Notes: a model not told the origin generated them from the letters alone. Numbered from the stretch's first letter, positions 47,351 to 56,525 are shown. The stretch is 64,000 nucleotides of DNA from JADKHC01 sp047600805 (GCA_047600805.1 JASGKG010000001.1:2108001-2172000); one strand, 5' to 3'. Program-made: numbers and translations.

Positions 47351-48973
47351 ATGAAAAAATCAAAGACAGTTCTCCTGGTCGCCAGCGGCGATCTGCGTCA
47401 ATCGGCCAACGAAAAATGCTGGCCTGCTCAAGCCGCGATGGAGGCCCAACTCACCGCCGCCGTCGAAGCCATGGGCGCGAAACTCGTTCGCGCACATCCT
47501 TACAAAGCCGAACTCAAGCACGGCTTCATCGCCTCGCAAAAGGAAGGCATGGAGGTCTTCGCCAATATCAATCCCGAGACTCCGCTGATCGTCGCCGAAT
47601 CCGTCTGGCAGTACTCGCACCACGTTCTCCACGGCCTCATTTCGCACAAAGGCCCGATCCTCACCGTCGCTAATTGGTCCGGCACGTGGCCCGGCCTCGT
47701 CGGCATGCTCAATCTCAACGGCGGCCTCACGAAGGCCGGCGTAAAATATTCCACGTTGTGGAGCGAAAACTTTGACGACGCGTTCTTTCTCGACGGCCTC
47801 GCCTCCTGGCTGAAGACGGGCGAAGTGAAACACAAGACCGCTCACGTGAAGCCGCTCGCCAAATGCGCGGTCCCGCCCAAAGCCGCCGCTACCGCCAAAA
47901 AAATCGCCTCCGAACTCAAGCGCCGCAAAGCCATCATGGGCATTTTCGACGAGGGCTGCATGGGCATGTACAACGCCATCATCCCGGACGAATTGCTTTT
48001 CCCCACCGGCGTTTACAAGGAACGTCTCTCGCAGTCCGCGCTCTATTACGGAGCCACGCAGGTTTCCGACGAGGAAGCCACGGAAGTTTTCAACTGGTAC
48101 CAGTCCAAAGGCCTAAAATTTCACTTCGGCACGGACGAAGCGACCGAGCTCACACCCGCCCAAGTCATTCAGCAGTGCAAGATGTACATTGCCGCCGTCC
48201 GCATCGCCGACGAATTCGGCTGCGACGCGATCGGCATTCAATACCAACAGGGACTCAAGGACCTCATCCCAGCCTCGGACTTGGTTGAGGGCACGCTCAA
48301 CAACTCCGACCGCCCGCCAGTCAAACGCGCCGATGGCTCGATCATCCGCCAAGGCGAACCGATCCCGCACTTCAACGAGGTCGATGAGTGTGCCGGTCTC
48401 GACGGCCTACTCACGTATCGCGTTCACAAGGCGCTCGGCCAGCCGGTCGAGAACACGTTGCACGACTTGCGCTGGGGTGATCCCGACAAGAGCGGCACGA
48501 CCGACGAATATGTTTGGGTGTTCCTGATCTCTGGTTCGGCACCGGCCGCCCACCACATCGATGGCTGGAAAGGCAGCGACTCGCTGCGCCAGCCGGGAAT
48601 GTATTTCCGCCTCGGCGGCGGCACGCTCCGCGGTATCGCCAAACCCGGCGAAATCGTCTGGAGCCGCGTCTTCATCGACAAGGGCAAGCTCAAGATGGAC
48701 CTCGGCCGCGCCAAGGTCATCACGCTGCCGAAAGAGGAAACGGAACGCCGCTGGAAAGAGACCACCGTCGAATGGCCGATCATGCACGCGGTCACCTACG
48801 GCGTTTCGCGCGATCAGATGATGGCTCGCCACAAGGCCAACCACATCCAGGTGGTCTACGCGAATTCCGCGAAGGAAGCCGATCTGGCTCTCTACGCCAA
48901 GGCGGCGCTCGCCCGCGAACTCGGCCTAGAAGTGTCGCTCTGCGGCACCAAAGCCGACGGCAAGCCGTTCTAA
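47351..48973 (+). CDS. L-fucose/L-arabinose isomerase family protein
   Basis: 540 residues, no signal peptide. The protein follows the fucose-isomerase fold pattern: an N-terminal alpha/beta domain (VLLVASGDLR start, VAESVWQYSHHVLHGL), MGIFDEGCMGMYNAIIP with a catalytic-type Glu/Asp segment, a central domain with IGIQYQQGLKDLIP and a C-terminal sheet domain. Together with fucP and a class II aldolase it makes a fucose-type pathway likely, but several aldoses use this family and similarity to E. coli FucI is only partial. It is 316 bases upstream of fucP. Confidence 0.75.
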   Translation: MKKSKTVLLVASGDLRQSANEKCWPAQAAMEAQLTAAVEAMGAKLVRAHPYKAELKHGFIASQKEGMEVFANINPETPLIVAESVWQYSHHVLHGLISHKGPILTVANWSGTWPGLVGMLNLNGGLTKAGVKYSTLWSENFDDAFFLDGLASWLKTGEVKHKTAHVKPLAKCAVPPKAAATAKKIASELKRRKAIMGIFDEGCMGMYNAIIPDELLFPTGVYKERLSQSALYYGATQVSDEEATEVFNWYQSKGLKFHFGTDEATELTPAQVIQQCKMYIAAVRIADEFGCDAIGIQYQQGLKDLIPASDLVEGTLNNSDRPPVKRADGSIIRQGEPIPHFNEVDECAGLDGLLTYRVHKALGQPVENTLHDLRWGDPDKSGTTDEYVWVFLISGSAPAAHHIDGWKGSDSLRQPGMYFRLGGGTLRGIAKPGEIVWSRVFIDKGKLKMDLGRAKVITLPKEETERRWKETTVEWPIMHAVTYGVSRDQMMARHKANHIQVVYANSAKEADLALYAKAALARELGLEVSLCGTKADGKPF

Positions 48974-49289
48974 GTTTGTTCCTCAACCACGGACCACACG
49001 GAACCACGCGGACGAATTCCTCAACCACTTATGTTCACTGATTCACACTTATCCGGAAATCCAATCCGGTATCAGTGCTCCTCAGTGCGCATAAGTGGTT
49101 AACAAATATTTCGCCTCCGTGCTCGCCCTCGAATTTCGTAGTCGAAAAATTCTGGTCCGTTGCGCCCCTGCCAACGGACCATTTCAGTTGCTTCACCCCC
49201 GCTTTCCTCCCCACCCTTTCCCCGCTTTTTTAGTCACCGCCCTTCTGCTCTGAGGCGGTATTTCGCATCACAACCACCCTGCTTCCCCC
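48974..49289. other. Intergenic region with degenerate repeats
   Basis: 316 bases without a gene between the isomerase and fucP genes. It begins with three ~10-bp units related to accacggacc (48985-49013), then the long inverted repeat at 49023-49100. From 49110 on it is ordinary sequence ending in a C/T-rich stretch before the fucP ATG. Confidence 0.6.
49023..49100. repeat. Long imperfect inverted repeat
   Basis: aaccacttatg (49023-49033) and cataagtggtt (49090-49100) are perfect complements; further in, cactga pairs with tcagtg and ccgg with ccgg, so arms of ~34 bases match imperfectly around a ~10-base centre. It could end the isomerase transcript or be a member of a dispersed repeat family. 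Confidence 0.7.
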
Positions 49290-50849
49290 ATGAGCTCTGA
49301 TAAAAAAACCGGCTTGTTCACCAGCCCAGACGGCAAAAGCCTCGCCTTCACCTTTGGCCTCGTCACGTCCCTGTTCCTGCTGTGGGGCTTCTGTAATGGA
49401 ATGATCGATACGATGGACAAACATTTCCAAGACCAGCTGCACCTCACCAAGGCGCAATCGGCTTGGGTGCAATTCGCCCACTATATGGGATATGCGATCA
49501 TGGCGCTTCCGGCAGGCTTGCTGACGCGCCGAATCGGATACAAAGGCGGCATCATCATGGGCCTGGTAATGGTGGCGATTGGCGGATTTTGGTTTATCCC
49601 GGCGACCCACATCTCACAATTTTGGGCGTTCCTCCTCGGCGTTTGCGCCATCGCGATGGGCCTGACGGTGCTCGAGACCGTGGCCAATCCCTACACCACA
49701 ATTCTTGGACCAAAGACTTTCGCCGCTACGCGTATCAATCTCGCGCAATCCTTCAACGGTGTGGGTTGGATGTTAGGGCCGGTTGTGGGTGGCGCGTTTT
49801 TCTATTCTCAAGGCGGCGTCGAGGTCGCCCACGGACAACTCTGGATTCCTTACGCTGGCGTCGGCGTGGTCGTGCTCATTCTCGCGGTGCTGTTCTTCTT
49901 CGCACCGATGCCGGATTTCAGTTTTCAGGATTACTATCGCGAAGAAGACGAACCGACACCAATCGCCGTCAACAACCAGATGCGTGGACCAGGCGTCATC
50001 TTCTCGCTGATGTTTTTGAACGTCGCCGCGCTGGGACTCTCGGCCTATCTCGTGCTCAACGCCATTCTTCCTTTCTGCGGCGTGGGTCCCGACGGAATCC
50101 GCTACGTGACTTACGCGATCGCCGCTGTGGTTCTGCTCACCGCGCCGGCACTGTTTTCAAAATCGAAGACCATCAGCAGCCTCAGCATTTGGGCGCATCC
50201 CCATTTCTCCGGTGCAACCCTCGCGCAGTTCTTCTACGTGGCAGCTCAAGCCGGCATTTTCAGCTTCTTCATCAACTACGTGATTTCCGAGATGCCTGCG
50301 ATCAGCGCGCAGATCTCCAGCTTGTGGCCCATCAGCGGTCACACGAGTCTGCGTGACGGGTTGAACTTCGTGAACGAACAAGGCGCCAGCCGTCTCCAGG
50401 GCTATGTCGGTTTCCTCTTGTTCACCATCGGTCGTTTCGTGGGAGCCGCCATTCTTAAACGCGTACCGCCGCACAAAGTCCTGGGCACCTATGCCGCCAT
50501 TAACGTCGTCCTTTGTGGAATCGTCGCCATGAAACTCGGCTGGATCTCCGTCGCTGCGGTTTTCCTCAGCTTCTATTTCATGTCGATCATGTTCCCCACG
50601 ATTTTCGCTCTCGGCATTCACGGGCTCAGCGCCCAATCGAAGAAGAAAGCATCCGCGTTCATCGTCATGTCGATTACCGGTGGCGCCTTGATGCCGAAGG
50701 TGATGGGTCACCTCGGCGACATCTACAACATGTCGATCGCCTTCCTCATGCCGTTCGCCTGCTTCATATGCATCGCGGCGTACGGCTTCCTCTGGGGGCG
50801 CCTCAGCGGCTCAACCGGCGAAGTCGCGATCAAGAGCGGTAGCCACTAA
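49290..50849 (+). CDS. fucP: L-fucose:H+ symporter-like MFS transporter
   Basis: 519 residues, 12 membrane helices. FucP-type pattern: LVTSLFLLWGFCNGMID in helix 1, VQFAHYMGYAIMALPAGLL in helix 2, GLTVLETVANPYTTILGP in helix 4 (the acidic residue of the transport site), NFAQ-like INLAQSFNGVGWMLGP in helix 5. It imports L-fucose or a related sugar with protons. A ~30-residue loop near 345-370 is longer than in E. coli. The context (isomerase, aldolase, DeoR) supports a fucose role. Confidence 0.9.
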   Translation: MSSDKKTGLFTSPDGKSLAFTFGLVTSLFLLWGFCNGMIDTMDKHFQDQLHLTKAQSAWVQFAHYMGYAIMALPAGLLTRRIGYKGGIIMGLVMVAIGGFWFIPATHISQFWAFLLGVCAIAMGLTVLETVANPYTTILGPKTFAATRINLAQSFNGVGWMLGPVVGGAFFYSQGGVEVAHGQLWIPYAGVGVVVLILAVLFFFAPMPDFSFQDYYREEDEPTPIAVNNQMRGPGVIFSLMFLNVAALGLSAYLVLNAILPFCGVGPDGIRYVTYAIAAVVLLTAPALFSKSKTISSLSIWAHPHFSGATLAQFFYVAAQAGIFSFFINYVISEMPAISAQISSLWPISGHTSLRDGLNFVNEQGASRLQGYVGFLLFTIGRFVGAAILKRVPPHKVLGTYAAINVVLCGIVAMKLGWISVAAVFLSFYFMSIMFPTIFALGIHGLSAQSKKKASAFIVMSITGGALMPKVMGHLGDIYNMSIAFLMPFACFICIAAYGFLWGRLSGSTGEVAIKSGSH

Positions 50850-50874
50850 ACAGCCGCGAGAATTCTCCTAAACG

Positions 50875-50901
50875 GCGCGCTCTTTTCGGGCGCGCTTTTT
50901 T
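50875..50901 (+). terminator. Rho-independent terminator of fucP
   Basis: gcgcgc at 50875-50880 pairs with gcgcgc at 50890-50895 around a 9-base loop, followed by six Ts (50896-50901), 26 bases after the fucP stop. Confidence 0.85.
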
Positions 50902-50963
50902 GTTGCATGCACGCGCAACTATACGATTGATGCCAATCATAAGTTCGCCATGCTGCAACTGAC

Positions 50964-51746
50964 ATGCGAGTTCCCCTCCACATCGTCGAAGCGCGTCGTG
51001 AGCGTTTGCGCGAACTGGTTCGCCGCGATGGTTTTCTTCCGCTCGCCGATATTTGCCGGGTCTTTGAAATTTCTGAGGCCACCGCCCGGCGCGATCTCGC
51101 GGCAATCGAGGCCGACGGCCACATCACACGCACGTACGGCGGCGCACTCGCCGATTACAACAGCTCCTTTGCCTCGCTCGGCGAACGCACCAAGCGCGCC
51201 CGTTCCGCCAAATCGCGCATCGCACGCGCCGCGATCAAGCTCGTTCCTCTTTCCGGCACCATCTTCCTCGACGCCGGCACCACCACGCTCGCGCTCGCGC
51301 GTCTGCTCACCCGCCGCAAAAACCACTCCATCACCGTCGTGACCAACAGCCTCGCGGTGGCGTCGGTCCTCGGCGGTGCGCCGGGCATTTCGCTCCATCT
51401 GCTCGGCGGCATTTTCCTCAACCGGCAGGCCACGCTCTTCGGCGACCACGCGGTGTCGGCGCTTTCCGGCTGGAAAATCGATGCCGCTTTTCTCGGTGCC
51501 GAAGCGATAAATACCGAGGGTGTTTGGAATTCTCACGAAGAAGTGGTTCGGCTACAACGCGCCGTGCTCGAGAAAGCCGCCCGCACCTACCTTTGCATCG
51601 ACGCCACGAAGCTCAACCGCAGTACGCCGCACTGCGTCGCCCATTGGGAGGAAAACTTCCGCCTGGTGAGCGACTCCACCGACGAACAACTGCGCGCGGC
51701 CGGCATCGCTTTGCCCGAAGGGCGTCTGATCAATCCGGTCGGGTGA
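50964..51746 (+). CDS. DeoR-family transcriptional regulator
   Basis: 260 residues. N-terminal winged HTH (LADICRVFEISEATARRDLAAIEADGHITRTYGGA, the DeoR signature) and a sugar-phosphate-sensing DeoRC domain (LDAGTTTLALARLL, VVTNSLAVASVL, GGIFLNRQATLFGD, CIDATKLN). Such repressors respond to phosphorylated sugar intermediates such as fuculose-1-phosphate. It lies between fucP and the aldolase gene, 162 bases before the latter. Confidence 0.92.
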   Translation: MRVPLHIVEARRERLRELVRRDGFLPLADICRVFEISEATARRDLAAIEADGHITRTYGGALADYNSSFASLGERTKRARSAKSRIARAAIKLVPLSGTIFLDAGTTTLALARLLTRRKNHSITVVTNSLAVASVLGGAPGISLHLLGGIFLNRQATLFGDHAVSALSGWKIDAAFLGAEAINTEGVWNSHEEVVRLQRAVLEKAARTYLCIDATKLNRSTPHCVAHWEENFRLVSDSTDEQLRAAGIALPEGRLINPVG

Positions 51747-51757
51747 CTGTTACGTTC

Positions 51758-51884
51758 AACCGCGAATGAACGCGAATAGTCGCAGAGGCACAATCTTGTT
51801 GCCCTTTTTCTACGGAAAATGTCAAACCGGCCGCTGACGCTCTGCTCTCTCATCATTGGCGTCCATTTGCGTTTATTCGCGGTT
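51758..51884. repeat. Spaced 20-bp inverted repeat between DeoR and aldolase genes
   Basis: The arms 51758-51777 and 51865-51884 match at 18 of 20 positions as inverted complements (core aaccgcgaat / attcgcggtt), separated by 87 bases. Within the left arm cgcgaat occurs twice. The sequence is of the 'ccgcgaatgaacgcgaat' kind scattered in intergenic DNA of several bacteria, as recalled. Confidence 0.75.
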
Positions 51885-51908
51885 TTATAAAATCTTTATC
51901 CAATCTCT

Positions 51909-53192
51909 ATGGACAACTACTGGCTCCACCCACGCGAAGAACTCGTCGCCACCATGCAGCGGATCTACCGCTACCGTATGACGACCACCTCCGGCGGCAA
52001 TTTGTCGATCCTCGATCCCGACGGCAGCATTTGGATCACGCCGTCGCGCGTCGACAAGGGCGCGCTCACACCCAACGACATCGTCCGCGTTTTCGCCGAC
52101 GGTAAACGCGAGGGCGCGCACCCGCCTTCCTCCGAGTTCCCGTTTCACGCCGAGATCTACCGCCGCCGCCCTGACATCAAGGCAATCGTCCACGCGCATC
52201 CCGGTGCGCTCGTCGCTTTTTCCATCTGTCGCCAGATTCCTGATACACGCGTGCAATCCCACGTGCACGAGGTCTGCGGCAAAATCGCCCTCGCGCCCTA
52301 CGCCTGCCCGGGCACGCAAGATCTAGGCGACAACATCGCTGCGACGTTCGCTGCCGGTGCCGATTGCGTTCTCTTGGAAAATCACGGCGTGGTGATCGGC
52401 GGCCGCGACTTGCGCGAAGCCTTCCAGCGTTTCGAAACGCTCGAATTTGCCGCGCAAACTCTCATCCGCGCCGCGCAACTGGGTTCGTTGCAGGTGCTGC
52501 AAGCCGATGCGCTCGCGGTGCAAACCGCACCCGCTTTCAGCGAGCTGCCGCCGAAGGAACCGAGCAACGACGAACGCGACCTCCGCGGACAAATCTGCCG
52601 TTTCCTTCACCGCGCCTATCAGCAACGCCTTCTCATCAGCACGGCGGGCGCTTTTTCCGCACGCACCAGCAAGGACGAGTTCGTGATCACGCCCCGCCGC
52701 CGCGATCGCCTCGAAGTTCAGCCCGCCGGTCTCGTGCGCGTGCGCGGCAACGCCTGCACGGCCGGACGCCAACCAAGCCGCGCCGCCAAACTTCATGCCG
52801 AGATCTACGCGCGCCATCCGGAAATCGGCGCGATCATCAATGCCCAGCCGGCACACGCCTCGGCGTTTTGCATGACGCCTGCGCCGCTGAGCACACGAAC
52901 CATTCCTGAGAGCTACGTGGTGCTCAACGACGCGCCCCGCCTGCCCTTTTTGCGCATCGTGGAAGATGCCGCGCAAATCGCCTCGGCCCTTTCGATTCCG
53001 AAAACGCCTGTCGTGCTCATCGCCAACGAAGGCGCCGTGGTCGTCGGCCGAACGTTGCTCGAAGCCTTCGATCGTCTCGAAGTGCTCGAAGCCACCGCCG
53101 AAGCGCTGCTGCTCGCGCGACCACTCGGACCTTTGGTGCCGATGCCAGAGAGCGCGATCGACGAACTGCGCAAGGTTTTCAAACTGCCGTAG
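51909..53192 (+). CDS. Double-domain class II aldolase/adducin protein
   Basis: 427 residues made of two class II aldolase domains in tandem. The first (~1-200) is complete: TSGGNLS, SSEFPFHAEIYRRRPDIKAIVHAHPG (Zn histidines and Glu), and LLENHGVVIGG with the third His region. The second (~220-420) keeps the fold (RAAKLHAEIYARHPEIGAIINAQPAHASAF, LIANEGAVVVGR) but HAHP has become NAQP and NHG has become NEG, so its zinc site is lost. The first domain probably acts on fuculose-1-phosphate or a related aldol; the second may only help assembly. Confidence 0.88.
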   Translation: MDNYWLHPREELVATMQRIYRYRMTTTSGGNLSILDPDGSIWITPSRVDKGALTPNDIVRVFADGKREGAHPPSSEFPFHAEIYRRRPDIKAIVHAHPGALVAFSICRQIPDTRVQSHVHEVCGKIALAPYACPGTQDLGDNIAATFAAGADCVLLENHGVVIGGRDLREAFQRFETLEFAAQTLIRAAQLGSLQVLQADALAVQTAPAFSELPPKEPSNDERDLRGQICRFLHRAYQQRLLISTAGAFSARTSKDEFVITPRRRDRLEVQPAGLVRVRGNACTAGRQPSRAAKLHAEIYARHPEIGAIINAQPAHASAFCMTPAPLSTRTIPESYVVLNDAPRLPFLRIVEDAAQIASALSIPKTPVVLIANEGAVVVGRTLLEAFDRLEVLEATAEALLLARPLGPLVPMPESAIDELRKVFKLP

Positions 53193-53465
53193 CCACCCGC
53201 GCTCCTCAGCGCTTTGCCGAACCGATAGTACGTCTCGAAAAGCGAGGGCGAAATCAAAGCGCTGAGCGACGTCGAACAAACGGACAACGCCAAACGAATG
53301 TTCCAGGGACGACGCGTTCCGCCTTGGATGCAACAAGCTCCGAGGTGGTGCGGGCCGTCCCGGCACGCATCGGCTTGGCTAAACGCCGTGCGCAGTTGTC
53401 TTGGGATGACAACTTGAGCAGGAGAACAAGGGCTAGGACGCTTTTGCCATCTTTTGGGCGGTTGA
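53193..53465. other. Intergenic region before the 21-bp repeats
   Basis: 273 bases without a supported gene. The only structure is agttgtc/gacaact at 53394-53400 and 53408-53414, a 7-bp hairpin with a 7-base loop and no T run. Short open frames here lack coding signs. Confidence 0.5.
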
Positions 53466-53504
53466 GTCTCCGATTTCTGCGCAAAACGCGTAAGTCACGC
53501 TGTT

Positions 53505-54085
53505 GTTGTCAATTGCATCGCTGCCGGAGTTCATTGCGGCGCTGTCGGTCTCAATAGCAGCAGCGTGGTCTCAATTGCAGCGATGCTTATTGAGATTGCA
53601 GCGGTGTTTGTGGCGATTGCGCCTCTTTCAAGGCGAGTTGCAGCTCTGCCGACGTCGATTGCGGCACCGCCGACGTTCATTGCGCGAACGCCGATGCTCG
53701 TTGCAGGACTTTCCCCGCGCGTTGCGAGAACGTCGATGCTCATTGCAGCTCCGTCGACGTCGATTGCAACGACGTCGATGGCCGCTGAAGGACTGTCGAT
53801 CTCGATTGCGAGAGCGTCGAACCGCGTTGCGACGGCGTTAGTCTCAATAGCAGGGCTGTCAAAACGACCTGCGACACGGTCGAACGCTCCTGCGAGGATG
53901 TCGAATGTCTCTGCGGCGCTGTCGGCCTTCACTGCGAGGCTGTCGACTCTCACTGCGAAGATGCGCCTGCTCAGTGTGAATTGGTTCGTCTTTGCTGCGG
54001 TCAGGTAAAAGGTCGCTGCGAGGACGCCGAGGTTCGCTGCGGTGAGGTCAGTTTATCCTGCGGCGAAGCGTTCGGCCGTTGTTGG
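53505..54085. repeat. Diverged 21-bp tandem repeat array, possible broken repeat gene
   Basis: About 28 units with a strict 21-base period, anchored on a TTGC/CTGC core whose G falls at 53515, 53536, 53557, then every 21 bases to 54081; one unit (53557-53577) is 20 bases. A typical unit is gtcgatctcgattgcgagagc. Individual units differ at many positions, so the array is old. On the plus strand one frame reads V/A-D/E-x-x-Cys-E/G-x per unit, with TGA at 53591 and 53786 in that frame, then open to a stop at 54184. The minus strand also has an open heptad frame (x-I/F-D-x-x-Ala-x, 53531-53953). Which strand, if any, was coding is not settled. Confidence 0.85.
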
Positions 54086-54180
54086 ATTGTTTCTTCCCAA
54101 CGCACCGCAGTCGGAACTTCCGCGCAGATCCCAGCCTGCTTCCGCCCGTTCGCGCCGGCAGAATCGGCTGCGGGTTGCGT

Positions 54181-55215
54181 TTAAGCCAGAGCCAAACTCG
54201 GCTCGATCTTGAGCGCGGCCGCCGGCACGCTGGCGGTAACGGTTGGATCGGCCCATGCGGCAAAAGCGATCATACCAGCATTGTCGCCGGTGTGCTTGGG
54301 TTGGGCAATGAGCACGGGCAGCCGTCTCTTCGCACCGAGTTTTTCCATGGCTGCGCGCAACGTGCGGTTGTTAGCCACGCCGCCGGACAAGCCGATGCTC
54401 GCGTAGCGCTCTTGTTCCAAGGCGCCGAGCGTTTTCCGAACCAGCGCGTCGATCACCGCCTGTTGATAGCTGGCGCAAAGGTCGGGCATGCGCGCGGCGA
54501 CTTCCTCCGGCGACATCTTTTCCAAGAGATAACGCAGGCTGGTCTTCAGGCCGGAAAAACTGAAATCGAGTTCACTGCGGGGGCCGATGCCGCGGGGAAA
54601 ATCGAAGGCGTCGGCCTTTCCTTGAGACGCTTCTTTTTCGATCAGCGGTCCGCCAGGATAACCAAGTCCCAGAAGCTTCGCGCCTTTGTCGAGTGCCTCG
54701 CCCGCCGCGTCATCGCGCGTCGAGGAGATCACGGTGATTTTCCGCTCCTGATCGAGGCGGAAGAGCAACGTATTGCCGCCGGAAACGATCAGCCCGAGGT
54801 GCGGGAGCAGCGCCGCGAATTTTTGTTCGAACGCTTCCGGCGCCTCCGCGTGCAGCGCGATAAAGGGAGAAAACGCGTGGCCGCGCAGGTGATTTACGCC
54901 CACCAGCGGACACTTCAGCGACGACGCCAACGCTTTCGCCGCAGCGGTGCCGATCGCGAGACAGCCGGCCAGACCCGGACCATTCGTTACCGCCAAGCGG
55001 TCCACGGAACGAAAATCGTCGGTCAGCGGCTTCGCCCGTTCAAGCAGCGGGCCGAGGGTGCGCAGATGTTCGCGCGTCGCGAGGTCCGGCACCACGCCGC
55101 CATAACGTCCGTGCAAAACGATCTGGCTATGGACCCACTCCCCGACCAAACCGCGCGATCGGTCGAACACGGCCACCGCGCTTTCGTCGCAGGAAGTTTC
55201 GATCCCGAGAATCAT
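54181..55215 (-). CDS. tsaD: tRNA t6A synthase subunit TsaD (Gcp/YgjD)
   Basis: 344 residues. ASKHA-fold TsaD: ILGIETSCDESAVAVFD (phosphate-1), iron/zinc histidines in NHLRGHAF, IVSGGNTLL, DFSFSGLKTSLRYLL, GLSGGVANNRTLR and the last metal ligand in HTGDNAGMIAFAA. It transfers the threonylcarbamoyl group to A37 of tRNAs, with TsaB and TsaE. It overlaps ctpA by 4 bases (ATGA), so they are co-transcribed. The 3' end lies against the 21-bp repeat array. Confidence 0.97.
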   Translation of the reverse strand: MILGIETSCDESAVAVFDRSRGLVGEWVHSQIVLHGRYGGVVPDLATREHLRTLGPLLERAKPLTDDFRSVDRLAVTNGPGLAGCLAIGTAAAKALASSLKCPLVGVNHLRGHAFSPFIALHAEAPEAFEQKFAALLPHLGLIVSGGNTLLFRLDQERKITVISSTRDDAAGEALDKGAKLLGLGYPGGPLIEKEASQGKADAFDFPRGIGPRSELDFSFSGLKTSLRYLLEKMSPEEVAARMPDLCASYQQAVIDALVRKTLGALEQERYASIGLSGGVANNRTLRAAMEKLGAKRRLPVLIAQPKHTGDNAGMIAFAAWADPTVTASVPAAALKIEPSLALA

Positions 55216-56525
55216 TTCTTGGAAGGCGGCATCGGCGTCGCTGGCGCCGGACCGTTGCCGGGCCGCCGGTCCTCCAGGATCATGACACCGCGCAACACAT
55301 CGATCGCGGCCTGCAATTGGCGATCCTCGATCGGCGCGAAGCCAAAGCGCTCCTTGAATTCTTCGGGGTCTTTCACGTCGCGGCGCGCGCGTTGGAGACG
55401 GAGATTTTGATCGTCCTCCGGGGTCATCACGACCTCGACATTGGGCGAGACACCTTTCTCGTGAATCGTCACGCCGCTCGGCGTGTAGTAGCGCGCAGTC
55501 GTCAGGCGCATGCCCTCGCCGTTCTTAAGCTTGAAGATCGACTGAACCGAGCCCTTGCCAAACGACCTTTCACCGACAATCACGGCTTTGTTCGTGTCCT
55601 TCAGCGCGCCTGCAACGATTTCGGCGGCGCTGGCACTGCCGGCATTGATGAGAACAGCGGCTGGCACGTTGAGCGGCACTTCGTCGGACTCGGCTTTGTA
55701 GTCCTCACGATCGTTGGGCTTGCGGCCCTGTGTGTAGACGATGATTTCGCCCTTCTTAAAAAAGGGCTCAGCCACGGCCACCGCAGCGTCGAGCAAACCG
55801 CCGGGGTTGTTGCGGAGATCAATGATGAGGCTGGAGGCTTTTAGCTCAGCCAACTTGTTGAGGGCTTTGATGAATTCTTCGCCAGTGCGCTCCGTAAACT
55901 GCGTGATTTGCAAATAGCCGATGCCGTCCTGAAGAACCTGAACGTCGCGCACGCTGTCGGTCTTGATCATCTCGCGGACGATCGTGACCTCGTAATCGCG
56001 TTTGGCGCTCGGCCGGTAGAAACCGATTTTGACGCGAGTCTTGGGCTTGCCACGAAGTTTGCCGACGATGTCGTCGACGGAAGGCTTTTCGAGCTTCTGG
56101 CCATCGATGCTGATGATCTCGTCACCGCGTTGAATGCCGGCGCGCTCACTCGGGCTCCCGGCCAGCGGGGCCACGATAATCACGTGCGATTTGCGCATCT
56201 CGATCTGGATGCCCACGCCGCCGAATTCGCTGCTGATGTCTTCCTGGAGCAGCTGGTAGTCCTTCGCCTCCATGAATTCGGAGTGCGGGTCGAGCGAGTC
56301 CGCGATGCCATGGATGGCGGCGTGCGTGATATTTTTGTACTGCGCGCTTTTTTCGTCGACGTAGTTCTCGTTCACCAACTGCAGGACCTCCCGCACATAT
56401 TCCGAAGAGCGATCGAGCTCCTTGTCGGAAAACAGGCCCCAGAGGAATGCCAGCTTCGCGACGCCCAAGGCGACGCAACTGCCGAGCATAACGCCCAGGG
56501 CAATGGTGAGGATTCGTTTGACCAT
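55212..56525 (-). CDS. ctpA: C-terminal processing peptidase (S41), CtpA-like
   Basis: 437 residues from ATG 56525 (frame opens at 56576). N-terminal membrane anchor (RILTIALGVMLGSCVALGVA), a PDZ domain (~95-175; VIIVAPLAGSPSERAGIQRGDEIISIDGQ) and the S41 protease core with nucleophile INAGSASAAEIVAGAL and Lys in GERSFGKGSVQ. These periplasmic proteases trim or degrade envelope proteins. The Pro-rich C-terminus (GNGPAPATPMPPSKK) is not part of the fold. It is upstream of tsaD and divergent from the methyltransferase gene. Confidence 0.94.
   Translation of the reverse strand: MVKRILTIALGVMLGSCVALGVAKLAFLWGLFSDKELDRSSEYVREVLQLVNENYVDEKSAQYKNITHAAIHGIADSLDPHSEFMEAKDYQLLQEDISSEFGGVGIQIEMRKSHVIIVAPLAGSPSERAGIQRGDEIISIDGQKLEKPSVDDIVGKLRGKPKTRVKIGFYRPSAKRDYEVTIVREMIKTDSVRDVQVLQDGIGYLQITQFTERTGEEFIKALNKLAELKASSLIIDLRNNPGGLLDAAVAVAEPFFKKGEIIVYTQGRKPNDREDYKAESDEVPLNVPAAVLINAGSASAAEIVAGALKDTNKAVIVGERSFGKGSVQSIFKLKNGEGMRLTTARYYTPSGVTIHEKGVSPNVEVVMTPEDDQNLRLQRARRDVKDPEEFKERFGFAPIEDRQLQAAIDVLRGVMILEDRRPGNGPAPATPMPPSKK

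Noticed and set aside
52323..53366. 347-codon minus-strand open frame opposite the aldolase gene
   Set aside because: Shadow of the two-domain aldolase gene, which has clear motifs on the other strand.
53505..54085. CRISPR array reading of the 21-bp repeats
   Set aside because: Units are contiguous with no separate spacers, and repeats are highly diverged, unlike CRISPR.
54079..55410. 443-codon plus-strand open frame opposite tsaD
   Set aside because: Shadow of tsaD; Arg/Gln-rich with no family pattern.
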